The position numbers and the translations under genes were made by a program. A stretch of DNA of 64,000 nt from Ensifer sp. IC3342 (lineage in GTDB: Bacteria > Pseudomonadota > Alphaproteobacteria > Rhizobiales > Rhizobiaceae): the NCBI RefSeq assembly GCF_020193655.1, contig NZ_JADYVE010000002.1, forward strand, positions 124,001 to 188,000. The letters run 5' to 3'. Shown in pieces: positions 18,824-27,460 of this stretch. The notes below the pieces were generated by a model. It had not been told where the DNA came from. It ran no database searches and worked only from the letters and a program-made list of their open reading frames with translations. The stretch's first letter is position 1. Every line of letters begins with the position of its first letter.

Positions 18824-20380
18824 GTGGACCCTGATCGGTTCGGCTGCGGCGGGTGCGCGAGTTTGGAGTTGGACCGGATGCGCGAGAAGACCGAGGCGAT
18901 GCTTCCAACGGTAGCGCAAGTGCTCGATGCCCGCGAACGGCTTGGCGTGCTGCATGCCGCCGTGCCTGACATGGCGGTACCGGACAGCGATTTCGACGGT
19001 CTTGCGAAGCTCGCGGCAAGCCTGTTCAGCGCCCCGATTGCGCTCGTCAGCCTCGTTGATAATGAATGGCAATGGTTCAAGGCGGCCGTCGGAACGACGG
19101 AGACGCGGCGGCGCTGCGACGAATCTTTCTGCCTGCATACAGTCGCGGACCCCGACGGTGTTTTTGTCGTGCTCGATGCGTCCCGGCACCCGCTGTTTCG
19201 TTATCGGTCAAGGGTGACCGACGCGCCATTCCTGCGTTTCTACGCCGGTGCTTCCATTGTCCTAGACGGCCAGGCGGTCGGCACGGTCTGTGTCTTCGAC
19301 GTGGCTCCGCGTGAGGAAATCGCGCCGAAACTGATCGATGAGCTTCGCCGGATTGCCGGTATCGCGGCATCACTGCTCAAGCTCAAGGACGAGGCGCGCC
19401 GACGCGCGCTCAAGGAGGCGGCGCTTTCGCGCGAGGAACAGCGCCTTGCCATGGCGCTCGACGCAGCGAATGTCGGCAGCTGGCTTTGGGATATCCGCGC
19501 CGGCACGGTTGCGGGCAACAGCGCGATGATGCGCATGTTCGGACTGCCGGCCGAACGCTCGGTCGGCGCCAGGACTATCTTCGCCGCCATCCATCCCGAA
19601 GACCGTATCGCGACGTTTTCCAAGCTCAGGCAGGCTATGGCGGCGAACGAGGAATATGACGGCATGTTTCGCATCCGCGACAGCGGACGCTGGCTGCTCG
19701 GGCGCGGCAGGGTGCACGACCGCGACGGCAAAGGTGCTCCGCTGACCTTCCTCGGCATGACCATCGATGTCACGGACCAGCAGGCTTCGGTGCAGCGGAC
19801 GCGGCTTCTGCTCAAGGAGTTGAACCACCGCGTCAAGAATACTTTGGCGATGCTGCAGTCGCTGGCGCGTCAGACGCTTCGACAAACGAGCGATCCTGCC
19901 GAATTCATGGCTGCATTCGCCGGCCGTCTTCAGTCCATCTCGGACGCGCACGGGCTGCTTTCCGACTACGAATGGGGCACCATCCGCCTCTCCGAACTGA
20001 TATCGAAGCAGTTGCGCCCCTATGTCAGCGACTATGCCGAACAGGTCGAGATCCATAAGGACGAAATCCTGCTGGGGCCCGATCAGGCGGTTGGCCTTGG
20101 GCTGGTGCTGCACGAACTGGCGACGAATGCCTTGAAATACGGATCGCTTTCGGTCCCGAAAGGCAAGGTCGTGTTGACCGCGCGCGGTGTCGTCGAAGAC
20201 GGCTATTCCGTGCTGCACCTGACCTGGACCGAGGTGGGCGGCCCGCCGGTCCGGGAGCCGAGGCGACGTGGCTTCGGTTCGATCCTGATCGAGCGCAGCC
20301 TCGACAAGATCATCGGCAGTTCGGTCAAGGTGGAATATCTTCCGGCGGGCGTGACAGCGCTCATCCGGTTGCCTCTGTGA
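18824..20380 (+). CDS. HWE-family sensor histidine kinase (GAF-PAS-HWE), probable PhyR-pathway kinase
   Basis: 518 residues. The N-terminal GAF domain runs to about residue 180, a PAS domain from about 205 to 325 (ALDAANVGSWLWDIRAG, FLGMTIDVTDQQ), and a soluble HWE kinase core follows (phospho-acceptor His in LLLKELNHRVKNTLAMLQSL, HE in VLHELATNALKYGSLS, WxE in LTWTEVGGP). No membrane segment is seen. HWE kinases beside phyR-rpoE2 control PhyR phosphorylation; this one corresponds in position to RsiC of S. meliloti (from memory). The GTG start at 18824 is supported by AAGGAG 7 bases upstream; an ATG at 18878 is the alternative. Confidence 0.9.
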   Translation: MDPDRFGCGGCASLELDRMREKTEAMLPTVAQVLDARERLGVLHAAVPDMAVPDSDFDGLAKLAASLFSAPIALVSLVDNEWQWFKAAVGTTETRRRCDESFCLHTVADPDGVFVVLDASRHPLFRYRSRVTDAPFLRFYAGASIVLDGQAVGTVCVFDVAPREEIAPKLIDELRRIAGIAASLLKLKDEARRRALKEAALSREEQRLAMALDAANVGSWLWDIRAGTVAGNSAMMRMFGLPAERSVGARTIFAAIHPEDRIATFSKLRQAMAANEEYDGMFRIRDSGRWLLGRGRVHDRDGKGAPLTFLGMTIDVTDQQASVQRTRLLLKELNHRVKNTLAMLQSLARQTLRQTSDPAEFMAAFAGRLQSISDAHGLLSDYEWGTIRLSELISKQLRPYVSDYAEQVEIHKDEILLGPDQAVGLGLVLHELATNALKYGSLSVPKGKVVLTARGVVEDGYSVLHLTWTEVGGPPVREPRRRGFGSILIERSLDKIIGSSVKVEYLPAGVTALIRLPL

Positions 20381-20454
20381 CTGTGGCCCCCTCTCCGGCG
20401 TGGCGGCGAAGTTGAGGTCGCGGTGGCAGAATAGGCCGTTATGGGCGTGCTGGG

Positions 20455-20886
20455 TCAGCGCTTTTCATCGCGATGACGACCCGTGCCGAGACCGAGCAGG
20501 GCTCCGACCGCAACGGCGGTCGCCACGGCGAGCAGCGGCTGCGTTCGCAACATACCTGCGGCGGCGACGAGCGCCAGGTTCGTCTGCATCGCCGCGCGGC
20601 GCCGACGCTCTTCGGCGAGCCGCCGGTCGCGGGCGCGAAGCCCTGCCATCACCGCAACAAGGATCAATGCTGTCACGAACAGAACGATTGCCATCGTCGC
20701 AGCGGCAACTACCGGCGAATAACGCGTTGCAAGAAACAGCGTGACCGCTGCCAGGGCGAATACGTAAGCCGTGACGAGCAAGGTCGCGATGATCGCCCAT
20801 AACATCGCGTTACGCCTATAGCGTGAGGTGGCCGCAGCCACGTCGACTGCAAGCAAGGCGGACAAGGCGGCCCCAAGCGTTCCCAT
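20455..20886 (-). CDS. Small membrane protein (phage-holin-family-like / DUF1469-like)
   Basis: 143 residues. Two strong hydrophobic helices in the middle (WAIIATLLVTAYVFALAAVTLF and a second from about residue 60 to 85), a basic, Arg-rich linker, and a hydrophobic segment near the C-terminus (LLAVATAVAVGALLGLG). Stress-associated membrane proteins of this layout often pair with an ElaB/DUF883 protein, as here (next gene upstream, same strand). No catalytic motif is seen; function unknown. Confidence 0.7.
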   Translation of the reverse strand: MGTLGAALSALLAVDVAAATSRYRRNAMLWAIIATLLVTAYVFALAAVTLFLATRYSPVVAAATMAIVLFVTALILVAVMAGLRARDRRLAEERRRRAAMQTNLALVAAAGMLRTQPLLAVATAVAVGALLGLGTGRHRDEKR

Positions 20887-20962
20887 GCAAGCTACTCCGA
20901 TCGCGGTTCCAGCAATGCAGGAAGCGGCCTTCCTGCGGCGAGTCGTTCACCGAATGGACATG

Positions 20963-21325
20963 CTATCGGCGCAGAAACGCAGCCGCGATAACGCCTATCG
21001 CCGCTGCCGCGCCGAGCGTTGCGATCGGGTGCTCGCGCACAGCCCTGCGGAGCTCCCTTTCCGTCCCGGAATAGCGGTCGCGCAAATCCGAGAGCAGTTG
21101 CTCGCCGCTGGCCAGCAGGTTTTCAAGGTCGGCTTCGGCCCGATCGCGCGCGCCCTTTGCCTTGGTTTTCGCGTCTTGCGAAACGGCCGCCCCGCGCTCG
21201 CTGAGCAGTGCGACAAGCGCCGCAATGTCCGCTCGAATTTCCTGGAGTTGATCCTCGATGGGGGTTTCGCTGTGCCCGCCGTTGCGTTTCCTGGTGCTCG
21301 AACTCGAGAAGAGGCCCGTTGCCAT
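20963..21325 (-). CDS. DUF883/ElaB-YqjD-like membrane-anchored protein
   Basis: 120 residues starting MATGLFSSSSTRKR. A hydrophilic helical region rich in Ala, Glu and Asp (about residues 24-95, predicted coiled coil) is followed by a C-terminal membrane helix (HPIATLGAAAAIGVIAAAFLRR). This is the ElaB/YqjD layout, whose enterobacterial members bind ribosomes at the membrane in stationary phase. GGGAG precedes the ATG at 21325. It lies upstream of the small membrane protein, probably in the same transcript, next to the stress sigma locus. Confidence 0.82.
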   Translation of the reverse strand: MATGLFSSSSTRKRNGGHSETPIEDQLQEIRADIAALVALLSERGAAVSQDAKTKAKGARDRAEADLENLLASGEQLLSDLRDRYSGTERELRRAVREHPIATLGAAAAIGVIAAAFLRR

Positions 21326-21516
21326 GATGTGAAGCTCCCTTTCGCTGCAACGCCGGCCAAGATAGCCGGCGCATGGTCCACCCCCCTCGGGCAAGGAGTG
21401 TCTCGCCCGAGATTCAGCGGAACAACGCGCGAAGGCGAGATTTGTTTCGATAAATCCAGCCGTTACCGCAAACAGTTCCTGGGAGCAGCGAAAAAGCGCG
21501 TGCGCGCTCATCGCGA

Positions 21517-22308
21517 TCAGATCGCCACCGATTGCGGCAATACGAAGGGGATGTCTCGCGTCGGGGCGACATTGACCTGCATCCGGCACCCGAACACGGC
21601 TTCCATGGTTTCGTCGGTCAGGACCTCCCTTGGCGGTCCGCTCGCGCGGACGCGCCCGGCCCTCATCATGACCATCTGGTCCGCGAACATCGCGGTCAGA
21701 TTGAGATCGTGCATGATGGCGATGACGCCGCCCCCGCGTTCGCAGAATTGGCGTGCAAGCCGCATGATCGTCAGCTGGTGGCGGATGTCGAGGCTCGATA
21801 CGGGCTCGTCGAGCAGGAGATAGCGGGGTTCGCCATCGCTGACCGGGGCCGAGATTTGGCAGAGCACACGCGCAAGCTGGACGCGCTGTTGCTCGCCGCC
21901 CGAGAGCTCCTGATAGAAGCGTCCGGCAAAGCCCGCCAGGTCGACGGCCTCGAGCGTATCGTCGGCAATGCGGTCGTTGGCGGAGTGACTGACCGTGCCG
22001 CTGGCGGAAAGGCCGAGGCGGACGATTTCTCGCACCGTGAAGGGAAAGGAAATGATGGTCGATTGCGGCAGCACGCCGCGTTTCAGCGCAAGCTGCCACG
22101 GCCTGAGGGCGGCGAGATCATGGCCATTGATGGTGACCTTGCCGGATACAGGCGAGAGTTCGCCGGAAACCGCCTTCAGGGTGGTCGTCTTGCCCGATCC
22201 GTTCGGGCCGACGATCGCCGTCATCGTGCTCGGAGCAGCATCGAACGAGACGCCATGGATCACCTGCCTGCCGGCAAGGCGGACGGAGATATCGGAAACC
22301 TTGATCAT
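21517..22308 (-). CDS. hmuV: Hemin ABC transporter ATP-binding protein
   Basis: 263 residues. Walker A GPNGSGKTT, signature LSGGEQQRVQLARVL, Walker B LLLDEPVSSLDI, H-loop IAIMHDLNL. FecE/BtuD-type ATPase of the heme importer. It follows hmuU by 9 bases and is the last gene of hmuPSTUV. Confidence 0.96.
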   Translation of the reverse strand: MIKVSDISVRLAGRQVIHGVSFDAAPSTMTAIVGPNGSGKTTTLKAVSGELSPVSGKVTINGHDLAALRPWQLALKRGVLPQSTIISFPFTVREIVRLGLSASGTVSHSANDRIADDTLEAVDLAGFAGRFYQELSGGEQQRVQLARVLCQISAPVSDGEPRYLLLDEPVSSLDIRHQLTIMRLARQFCERGGGVIAIMHDLNLTAMFADQMVMMRAGRVRASGPPREVLTDETMEAVFGCRMQVNVAPTRDIPFVLPQSVAI

Positions 22309-22317
22309 GGCGCGCCC

Positions 22318-23442
22318 TCAAAGTCCCATGTTCGATCGGCCGCGCAGCAGGATCCAGAGGAAGAACGGCGCGCCGACGAAGGCCGTGATGATGCCGATCG
22401 GGAGTTCCGCGGGCGAAACGATCGTCCGGGCCAGCATATCGGCGAAGATTAGCATCGTGCCGCCGAGCAGCGCAGAGGCGGGCAGCAGGTAGCGGTGGTC
22501 CGGACCGATGACGAGGCGAAGAAGATGTGGCACGACAATGCCGACGAAACCGATACCGCCACTGACGGCAACGGATGCGCCTGTCGCAGCCGCTACACTG
22601 AGGATCGCAATGTTCTTGAGGCGCTGAACGGGAATACCCATGTGGAACGCCGCCGCTTCGCCGAGCGTAATCGCGTTGAGGCCCCGCGCCAGGAAGGGGA
22701 CCACGGCAAGCGACATGAGGATGATCGGAGCCGCGGCGAGGATCTTCGTCCAGTTGGCGCCGGCAAGCGAACCGAGGCCCCAGAAGGTCAGGTCCCGCAA
22801 CTGCTTGTCGTCGGCAATGAAGACGAGCACGCCGGTGACCGCACCGGTGAGCGCGCCGAGCGCAATGCCCGCAAGCAGCATTGTCGCCACCGAAGTCTGG
22901 CCGCCGCGCGTCGCGATGCGGTAGAGGAGCAGGGTGGTGGCAAGGCCGCCAAAGAAAGCGGCGACTGGAAGTGCGTAAAAACCGACGAGCGCAAAGAGTG
23001 GGCCGAACACGCTCGAACCGAGGACAATCAGCAGAACGGCACCAAGACTTGCGCCAGACGAGACGCCGACGAGGCCAGGGTCGGCGAGCGGGTTGCGGAA
23101 GAGGCCTTGCATCACCACGCCGGAGACGGCAAGCGCCGCACCGACGAGCAGGCCGAGCACCGCCCGCGGCAGGCGGATGTCGAGGATGATGATGCGGTCG
23201 CGGACACTCGGTGCCTGGTCGGCACCCTCCATGCCGGCCAGCCAATGAACGACATTGGAGAGAGAGGCGTCGGCAGCGCCGGTCATGATCGACGTGACGA
23301 ATGTCGCGGCCGCGACCACCGCGAGCACGACAACCAGGAGACGCGCAAGACCCGAGCGGTTGCCGGCGCGCCATTCTCTGACGATATCGGCGGCGAAGGC
23401 AGGCGCGCGCATGCTGCCTTCCATCGCCTCACTGCGGGGCAT
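22318..23442 (-). CDS. hmuU: Hemin ABC transporter permease
   Basis: 374 residues; FecCD-family permease with about ten membrane helices. Typical motif: DIRLPRAVLGLLVGAALAVSGVVMQGLFRNPLADPGLVGVSSGA (cited in parts: RLPRAVLGLLVGAALAVSG; NPLADPGLVGVSSGA). The ATG at 23442 overlaps the hmuT end by 14 bases; MEGSMRAP offers later starts. Moves heme across the inner membrane. Confidence 0.95.
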   Translation of the reverse strand: MPRSEAMEGSMRAPAFAADIVREWRAGNRSGLARLLVVVLAVVAAATFVTSIMTGAADASLSNVVHWLAGMEGADQAPSVRDRIIILDIRLPRAVLGLLVGAALAVSGVVMQGLFRNPLADPGLVGVSSGASLGAVLLIVLGSSVFGPLFALVGFYALPVAAFFGGLATTLLLYRIATRGGQTSVATMLLAGIALGALTGAVTGVLVFIADDKQLRDLTFWGLGSLAGANWTKILAAAPIILMSLAVVPFLARGLNAITLGEAAAFHMGIPVQRLKNIAILSVAAATGASVAVSGGIGFVGIVVPHLLRLVIGPDHRYLLPASALLGGTMLIFADMLARTIVSPAELPIGIITAFVGAPFFLWILLRGRSNMGL

Positions 23443-24379
23443 GGGTCTTCCTTCCGTAAATTGCGGTATTCAGTTCGCGGATGGCGTCGGCGGTGCGGGC
23501 ACCGAAGCCGAGCAGATGCAGCCCGTCCATGCGGATCAGCGCCTTGTTCTTTGCAGCCGGCGTCAAGCTCATGGCCGGCATGGCGAACAGTTCGTCGGTG
23601 CTGGCCGTTTCGCCGCCGCCCCGCGTCATCATCAGGACGACATCCGGCTTGGCTTCGATGATCGCCTCGTCCGTTAGCGCCTTGTAGCCCGGAAACGCTC
23701 CGACGGCATTGATCGCGCCTGAGAGCTTGATGATCCCGTCTGCGGCCGTGCCCGTGCCCGATGCAAGGATCTTGCCGCTCTGCGTGCTGAGAATGAAGAG
23801 GACACGCTTGCGTTCATTTTCCGGACGCTTGGCCGCGTCCGCCAGCGCAGCATCGAGGTCCTTCTCCACGGATTGTGCAAGCGCTTCTGCCTTGTCCTTC
23901 ACACCAAGAAAGGCGCCGACGGCACGGATCTTCGCGACGATACCGTTTCTGTCGAAGGTGTCGGGAACGCTGGTGAAGGGAATCTTTGCTTCCTTAATTA
24001 CCGCGAGCGCCTCGGGCGGTCCGCTGCCTTCCACCGCGACGATCGCCGTCGGATTGACGGCGATGATGCCTTCCGGAGCCAGCTGCCGCATGTAGCCGAC
24101 GTCCGGCAGCTTCGTTGCCGCTTCCGGATAGGTGCTGGTGGAGTCGCGACCGACGAGGCGGTTTTCCTCACCGAGCGCGTAAATGATCTCGGTAATCGCG
24201 CCGCCAACCGACACGACGCGGGAAACGTCCGGTTGCTGCATGTCCTCGGCCATTGCCGGGCGCAGGAAGGAGGGGCTTCCGGGGGCGAGAGCTGGCAGCA
24301 ACAGGGGGGCGGAGAGCGCGAAAGCGGCAAGCGCCAGTTCCCAGCGGCGAAGGCGGCGGAAATCGAGACCGGTGAGCAT
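23429..24379 (-). CDS. hmuT: Hemin ABC transporter substrate-binding protein
   Basis: 316 residues with a long signal region (LRRWELALAAFALSAPLLLP) and predicted cleavage near AMA-ED. Class III binding-protein fold with VSRVVSVGGAITEIIYALGEENRLVGRDSTS. The Tyr in the STYPEAA region matches the heme-ligand Tyr of HmuT/ShuT. Periplasmic heme carrier between the outer-membrane receptor (not in this window) and HmuUV. Confidence 0.94.
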   Translation of the reverse strand: MLTGLDFRRLRRWELALAAFALSAPLLLPALAPGSPSFLRPAMAEDMQQPDVSRVVSVGGAITEIIYALGEENRLVGRDSTSTYPEAATKLPDVGYMRQLAPEGIIAVNPTAIVAVEGSGPPEALAVIKEAKIPFTSVPDTFDRNGIVAKIRAVGAFLGVKDKAEALAQSVEKDLDAALADAAKRPENERKRVLFILSTQSGKILASGTGTAADGIIKLSGAINAVGAFPGYKALTDEAIIEAKPDVVLMMTRGGGETASTDELFAMPAMSLTPAAKNKALIRMDGLHLLGFGARTADAIRELNTAIYGRKTHAPQ

Positions 24380-24388
24380 GATCGTTCC

Positions 24389-25450
24389 TCAGGCTGCGAT
24401 GATCGTGTTGAGCCGGGGCAGGCCTTCGACGAGGCCGCGCCACTCCGGCCGCTCGGCGTGGCCTTCCTTGCGCTTGCCGAAGAACTGAATGACCAACTCG
24501 CCCTTGGCGTCGAGTGCCTCGAGCGAGGTCACATGACCGTCGGTCGTCGGTTTGCGAACCGCCCACAACTCGGCGATATGGTCCGTGCGCAGATGTAGAT
24601 GGAACGTCGGATCCATGACGTTGAGCCACGGGCCCATCATCGCGATTTGGGCAACCGGACCGGAATGGATCTGGATGACGCCCCGGTTGCCGACGAAGCA
24701 CATGATCGGCAGCTCAATTTCGGCGCTGCCGCGCATCATTGCCTCGACGTCCGCCGGATCGAGGCGCCAGGCCAGATCCTCGCCGACGGCATGCAGGGCT
24801 TGGCGCCGGCCGATGTTCAGCATGTGCAACATGCCATGGAACTGGTGGGTGTCGGTCAGCTTCGACCAGCGGTCCCGAAGCTCCTCGGCATCGACCGCGC
24901 CATCGGAATGGTCGTCGCTCGTCGGTGTGCGCGCGTCGGCAGCGAAGTCCTGCGACTGATCGTCCAGGCGGAAATCTTCGACGATCCTGTCATAGGCCGC
25001 ACCCTTCGAGGCAAGGCGCAGGTGAACCTTGTGGACGGCGTTGCCCCATTTGTCGAAGAATTGCAGGCTGCGGCGGACGTCGCCGTTGGAGTCGGTCTTG
25101 GTGACGGCAAAGCCGTGGGCCCAGGCACCTGGGAAGATGCGGAGGTCGATTTCGGTCCCGAGTACCAGGGCAGCCGCTTTTCCTGTCTTGATGTTTTCGT
25201 AGACGCCGATCTTCTCGTGGACCGCACTTTCGTTGCGGGTCAGCGCGAGTACTTCACCCAGTCCCTCGGCCCGCTCCAGGAAGCGGTTCGCGTCGCTATC
25301 GATGCGAACCGTTGTGAGGCCGCATTCGGCAGCAACCAGCGCAGCTTCCGAGACGCCGAGTTGGGCAGCGATATCGCGCTCGCGCAGCTTCGGGTTCGCG
25401 GCGCGGTAGGCACGGATTTCGGAAGGGGTTGGGCGAATGCTCTCGATCAT
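24389..25450 (-). CDS. hmuS: Hemin degrading/trafficking protein HmuS (HemS family)
   Basis: 353 residues made of two related HemS/ChuX halves (about 30-175 and 205-345). The PSEIRAYRAANPKLRERDIA start and the MLHMLNIGRRQALHAVGEDLAWRL region are typical. HemS proteins bind cytoplasmic heme and either deliver or degrade it. Second gene of the operon, 11 bases downstream of hmuP. Confidence 0.95.
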   Translation of the reverse strand: MIESIRPTPSEIRAYRAANPKLRERDIAAQLGVSEAALVAAECGLTTVRIDSDANRFLERAEGLGEVLALTRNESAVHEKIGVYENIKTGKAAALVLGTEIDLRIFPGAWAHGFAVTKTDSNGDVRRSLQFFDKWGNAVHKVHLRLASKGAAYDRIVEDFRLDDQSQDFAADARTPTSDDHSDGAVDAEELRDRWSKLTDTHQFHGMLHMLNIGRRQALHAVGEDLAWRLDPADVEAMMRGSAEIELPIMCFVGNRGVIQIHSGPVAQIAMMGPWLNVMDPTFHLHLRTDHIAELWAVRKPTTDGHVTSLEALDAKGELVIQFFGKRKEGHAERPEWRGLVEGLPRLNTIIAA

Positions 25451-25461
25451 TGTCTTGTTGC

Positions 25462-25641
25462 CTATTTATTCAGGATCAGTTTGCCCTGACGGGTGATCTT
25501 CATCCGGTAGATCGTACCGTCATGGGAAATGAGGATCTCGCTATCGCCGCGGAAGAGATCGCGGCTCTCCACGATTCGCTGGTTTCGGTCGGCCAGGGTC
25601 GGCTGCGAGGGGCGCGCGGTATCGGTATCGTTAGGTGTCAC
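25462..25641 (-). CDS. hmuP: Hemin uptake protein HmuP
   Basis: 59 residues from a GTG at 25641. The conserved C-terminal block is plain: RIVESRDLFRGDSEILISHD, then GTIYRMKITRQGKLILNK. HmuP is a small activator needed for expression of heme-receptor genes in rhizobia and Bradyrhizobium. The start is uncertain: the frame is open upstream to about 25722 without an ATG, and the only strong ribosome site in that stretch (GGGAGGA) is followed by ATT. An overlapping 30-codon frame (25638-25730) ends in GTGA across this GTG. First gene of hmuPSTUV. Confidence 0.85.
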   Translation of the reverse strand: MTPNDTDTARPSQPTLADRNQRIVESRDLFRGDSEILISHDGTIYRMKITRQGKLILNK

Positions 25642-25714
25642 GGTTTCGGCCAGTTCGCGAGGGACGAACCGGCTGTTTTTCCGAATTCCTCCCGCGTATT
25701 CCCTTTTAGTATCT

Positions 25715-25729
25715 TGACTTCATTACTCA
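25715..25729. promoter_or_regulatory. Candidate IRO box (RirA site) upstream of hmuP
   Basis: TGA-N9-TCA (TGACTTCATTACTCA), the IRO-box pattern bound by the iron regulator RirA in Rhizobiales. It lies about 75 bases upstream of the assigned hmuP start, in an AT-rich stretch. A second match lies before the DUF2325 gene at 27306. The motif has only six fixed bases, so the location is the main support. Confidence 0.5.
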
Positions 25730-25830
25730 TATTTCTTTAAGGACGCAATACCGGATTATTACAGTCAAGTTTATGAGCGCGAGAGCTATTCGAGGATAGG
25801 GCGCGCGCGCAGATGTCGAGTGGAGTTACG

Positions 25831-26268
25831 ATGACGCAGCCTTTCCGTTTCGCTCTTTCGGCCGCATTCGCACTTTTTCCGGCAGTCGCGCCGGCCATCG
25901 CGCAGGAGCCTGCGGCCCCAGGCGGACTCGCCATCGAACTGAACGACGTCGCTCCATCGGAGAAGGGCTGCAAGCTGACTTTCGTCGCCGGCAACGCCCT
26001 GCCGCAGTCGCTTTCGAAAGTCTCGTTTGAATTCGTTCTCTTCGATCAGAAGGGATTGGTGGAGCGCATGGCCGTACTCGACTTCCGTGACCTGCCTGCC
26101 GGCAAGACAAAGGTCCGCCAGTTCGATCTGCCGGGAACGAAATGCGAGTCGGTGAAGAGTCTGCTGATCAATGATGCCCCGGCATGTGTCGGCGAGGGCG
26201 TCGATAAAAACGCCTGCATGACGGGCCTCAAGACCGGCTCCAAGTCGGCGGTCGAGCTCAAGGGCTGA
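25831..26268 (+). CDS. Conserved secreted hypothetical protein (Tat/Sec-like leader)
   Basis: 145 residues. A signal peptide (MTQPFRFALSAAFALFPAV, cleavage near AIA-QE) is followed by a beta-rich domain of about 120 residues with four cysteines (GCKLTF, TKCESV, APACVG, NACMTG) that could form disulfides. The start at 25831 has GGAG about 8 bases upstream. Function not recognised. It lies 36 bases upstream of tonB and is divergent from hmuPSTUV, so a periplasmic accessory role in heme uptake is plausible but inferred. Confidence 0.8.
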   Translation: MTQPFRFALSAAFALFPAVAPAIAQEPAAPGGLAIELNDVAPSEKGCKLTFVAGNALPQSLSKVSFEFVLFDQKGLVERMAVLDFRDLPAGKTKVRQFDLPGTKCESVKSLLINDAPACVGEGVDKNACMTGLKTGSKSAVELKG

Positions 26269-26304
26269 GCATGCCGGCCGGTCGGCGATGAAGGTAAGGC
26301 ATCG

Positions 26305-27225
26305 ATGAAGCAGACGGTGAAATGGACGGCGGCGATCGCGCTATCGCTTCTTGCGCATGCGAGCGGCGCGATGCTGTTTGGCTCCGGCGAGGAAGAGGTC
26401 CAGGTTGCTGGCGGCGCCGCCACGGAGGTGACGCTGCTCGGCGACGCCTTCGAGGAGACGCTTCAGGCCGGTGACCCTTCTGAGATCGTCGAGCCGGTGG
26501 AAGATATGGCCGAAGAGTTGAAGCCCGACGAGGTTCAGCCGACCGAGGAACTCAGTGAGGTAGTGCCGCCGACCACGCATGAGGTGGTGTCGCAGCAACC
26601 ATCCGACGTCACCCCCACCGAGGCGGACGTCATCCTGCCGGCGGAGGAGATGCCGACCCTTCAGCAGCCGGTGGCCGCGGTAACAGCCAGCGTAGCGCCC
26701 GTCGAGACCGTCGTTCCGGAGGAAAAGCCGGAGCTGGAAAAGGTCGAGAAGCCGACGGTGGAAAAACCGGAACCGAAGAAGGAACCGGTGAAGAAAAAGA
26801 AAGTCACCCGGAAAAAGACGGGTGATGGCGGCGAGCGAGCGAAATCACAGGTCAAAGGCACGGCCGACGGCGTGGAAAACGCCGCTGCAAGCGCGGCCAC
26901 AGGCAACAAGGGCCGCGTCTCGCAGCAATCCGGCAACGCGGCAGTGTCGAACTATCCTGGCAAGGTGCGTAGCAAGCTCAATCGCGCCTTCCGCTATCCC
27001 TCCGAGGCAAAGCGCCAGCGTCTGCGCGGCGTCGCCCAGGTTCGCTTCACCGTAACCTCCGGCGGCGGTGTGGCGGGTGTCAGTCTAGCAAAGAGCGCCG
27101 GTTCGCCGATCCTCGATCAGGCCGCGCTGGACGCCGTACACCGCGCGGCTCCGTTTCCGGCGATTCCCGCCGGTGCGGGTCGCGACAGTTGGGTTTTTAC
27201 CATCCCACTCGCCTTCAACCGGTGA
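26305..27225 (+). CDS. tonB: Energy transducer TonB
   Basis: 306 residues. One N-terminal membrane helix (WTAAIALSLLAHASGAMLF), a long Pro/Glu/Lys-rich periplasmic linker (about residues 50-190), and a C-terminal TonB domain (YPGKVRSKLNRAFRYPSEA, GVAQVRFTVTSGGGVAGVSL, DQAALDAVHRAAPFPAIP). It transmits the proton motive force from ExbB/ExbD to the heme receptor. Divergent from the hmu operon, as in other rhizobia. Confidence 0.95.
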   Translation: MKQTVKWTAAIALSLLAHASGAMLFGSGEEEVQVAGGAATEVTLLGDAFEETLQAGDPSEIVEPVEDMAEELKPDEVQPTEELSEVVPPTTHEVVSQQPSDVTPTEADVILPAEEMPTLQQPVAAVTASVAPVETVVPEEKPELEKVEKPTVEKPEPKKEPVKKKKVTRKKTGDGGERAKSQVKGTADGVENAAASAATGNKGRVSQQSGNAAVSNYPGKVRSKLNRAFRYPSEAKRQRLRGVAQVRFTVTSGGGVAGVSLAKSAGSPILDQAALDAVHRAAPFPAIPAGAGRDSWVFTIPLAFNR

Positions 27226-27305
27226 ATTGATGCGCGCGTGAGGGACGGCAGTTCGCCGTGTCCCGTTGCCACCGTTAAAGTTGGCAAATGGTGGGACTAA
27301 AAATA

Positions 27306-27320
27306 TGAGTTTAATACTCA
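27306..27320. promoter_or_regulatory. Candidate IRO box (RirA site) upstream of the DUF2325-hmuQ genes
   Basis: TGAGTTTAATACTCA: TGA-N9-TCA inside a larger inverted repeat ATGAGT-TTAAT-ACTCAT (27305-27321), in an AT-rich intergenic stretch of 235 bases between tonB and the DUF2325 gene. The rest of this gap shows no gene. Confidence 0.5.
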
Positions 27321-27460
27321 TGTTTATACTTTACTCTGATTATCAAGTTTAATAAGTTGCCGCCGTCACGCAACCGTTCGGTGTGTGCTCTGAAATCGAA
27401 AATCCAAAAGGGCGATCGCCGGCGAAGCGCCGGGACGCGGAACAAGATGGAGAGGAATGC

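Noticed and set aside
21386-21411. CTCGGGC/GCCCGAG hairpin downstream of hmuV
   Set aside because: The 7-bp stem has no T-tract on either strand and lies about 105 bases from the hmuV stop, so terminator function is not supported.
25741-25773. Possible minus-strand sigma-70 promoter for hmuP (CTTGAC with TATTGC)
   Set aside because: The spacing between the elements is only about 13 bases, too short for a standard promoter.
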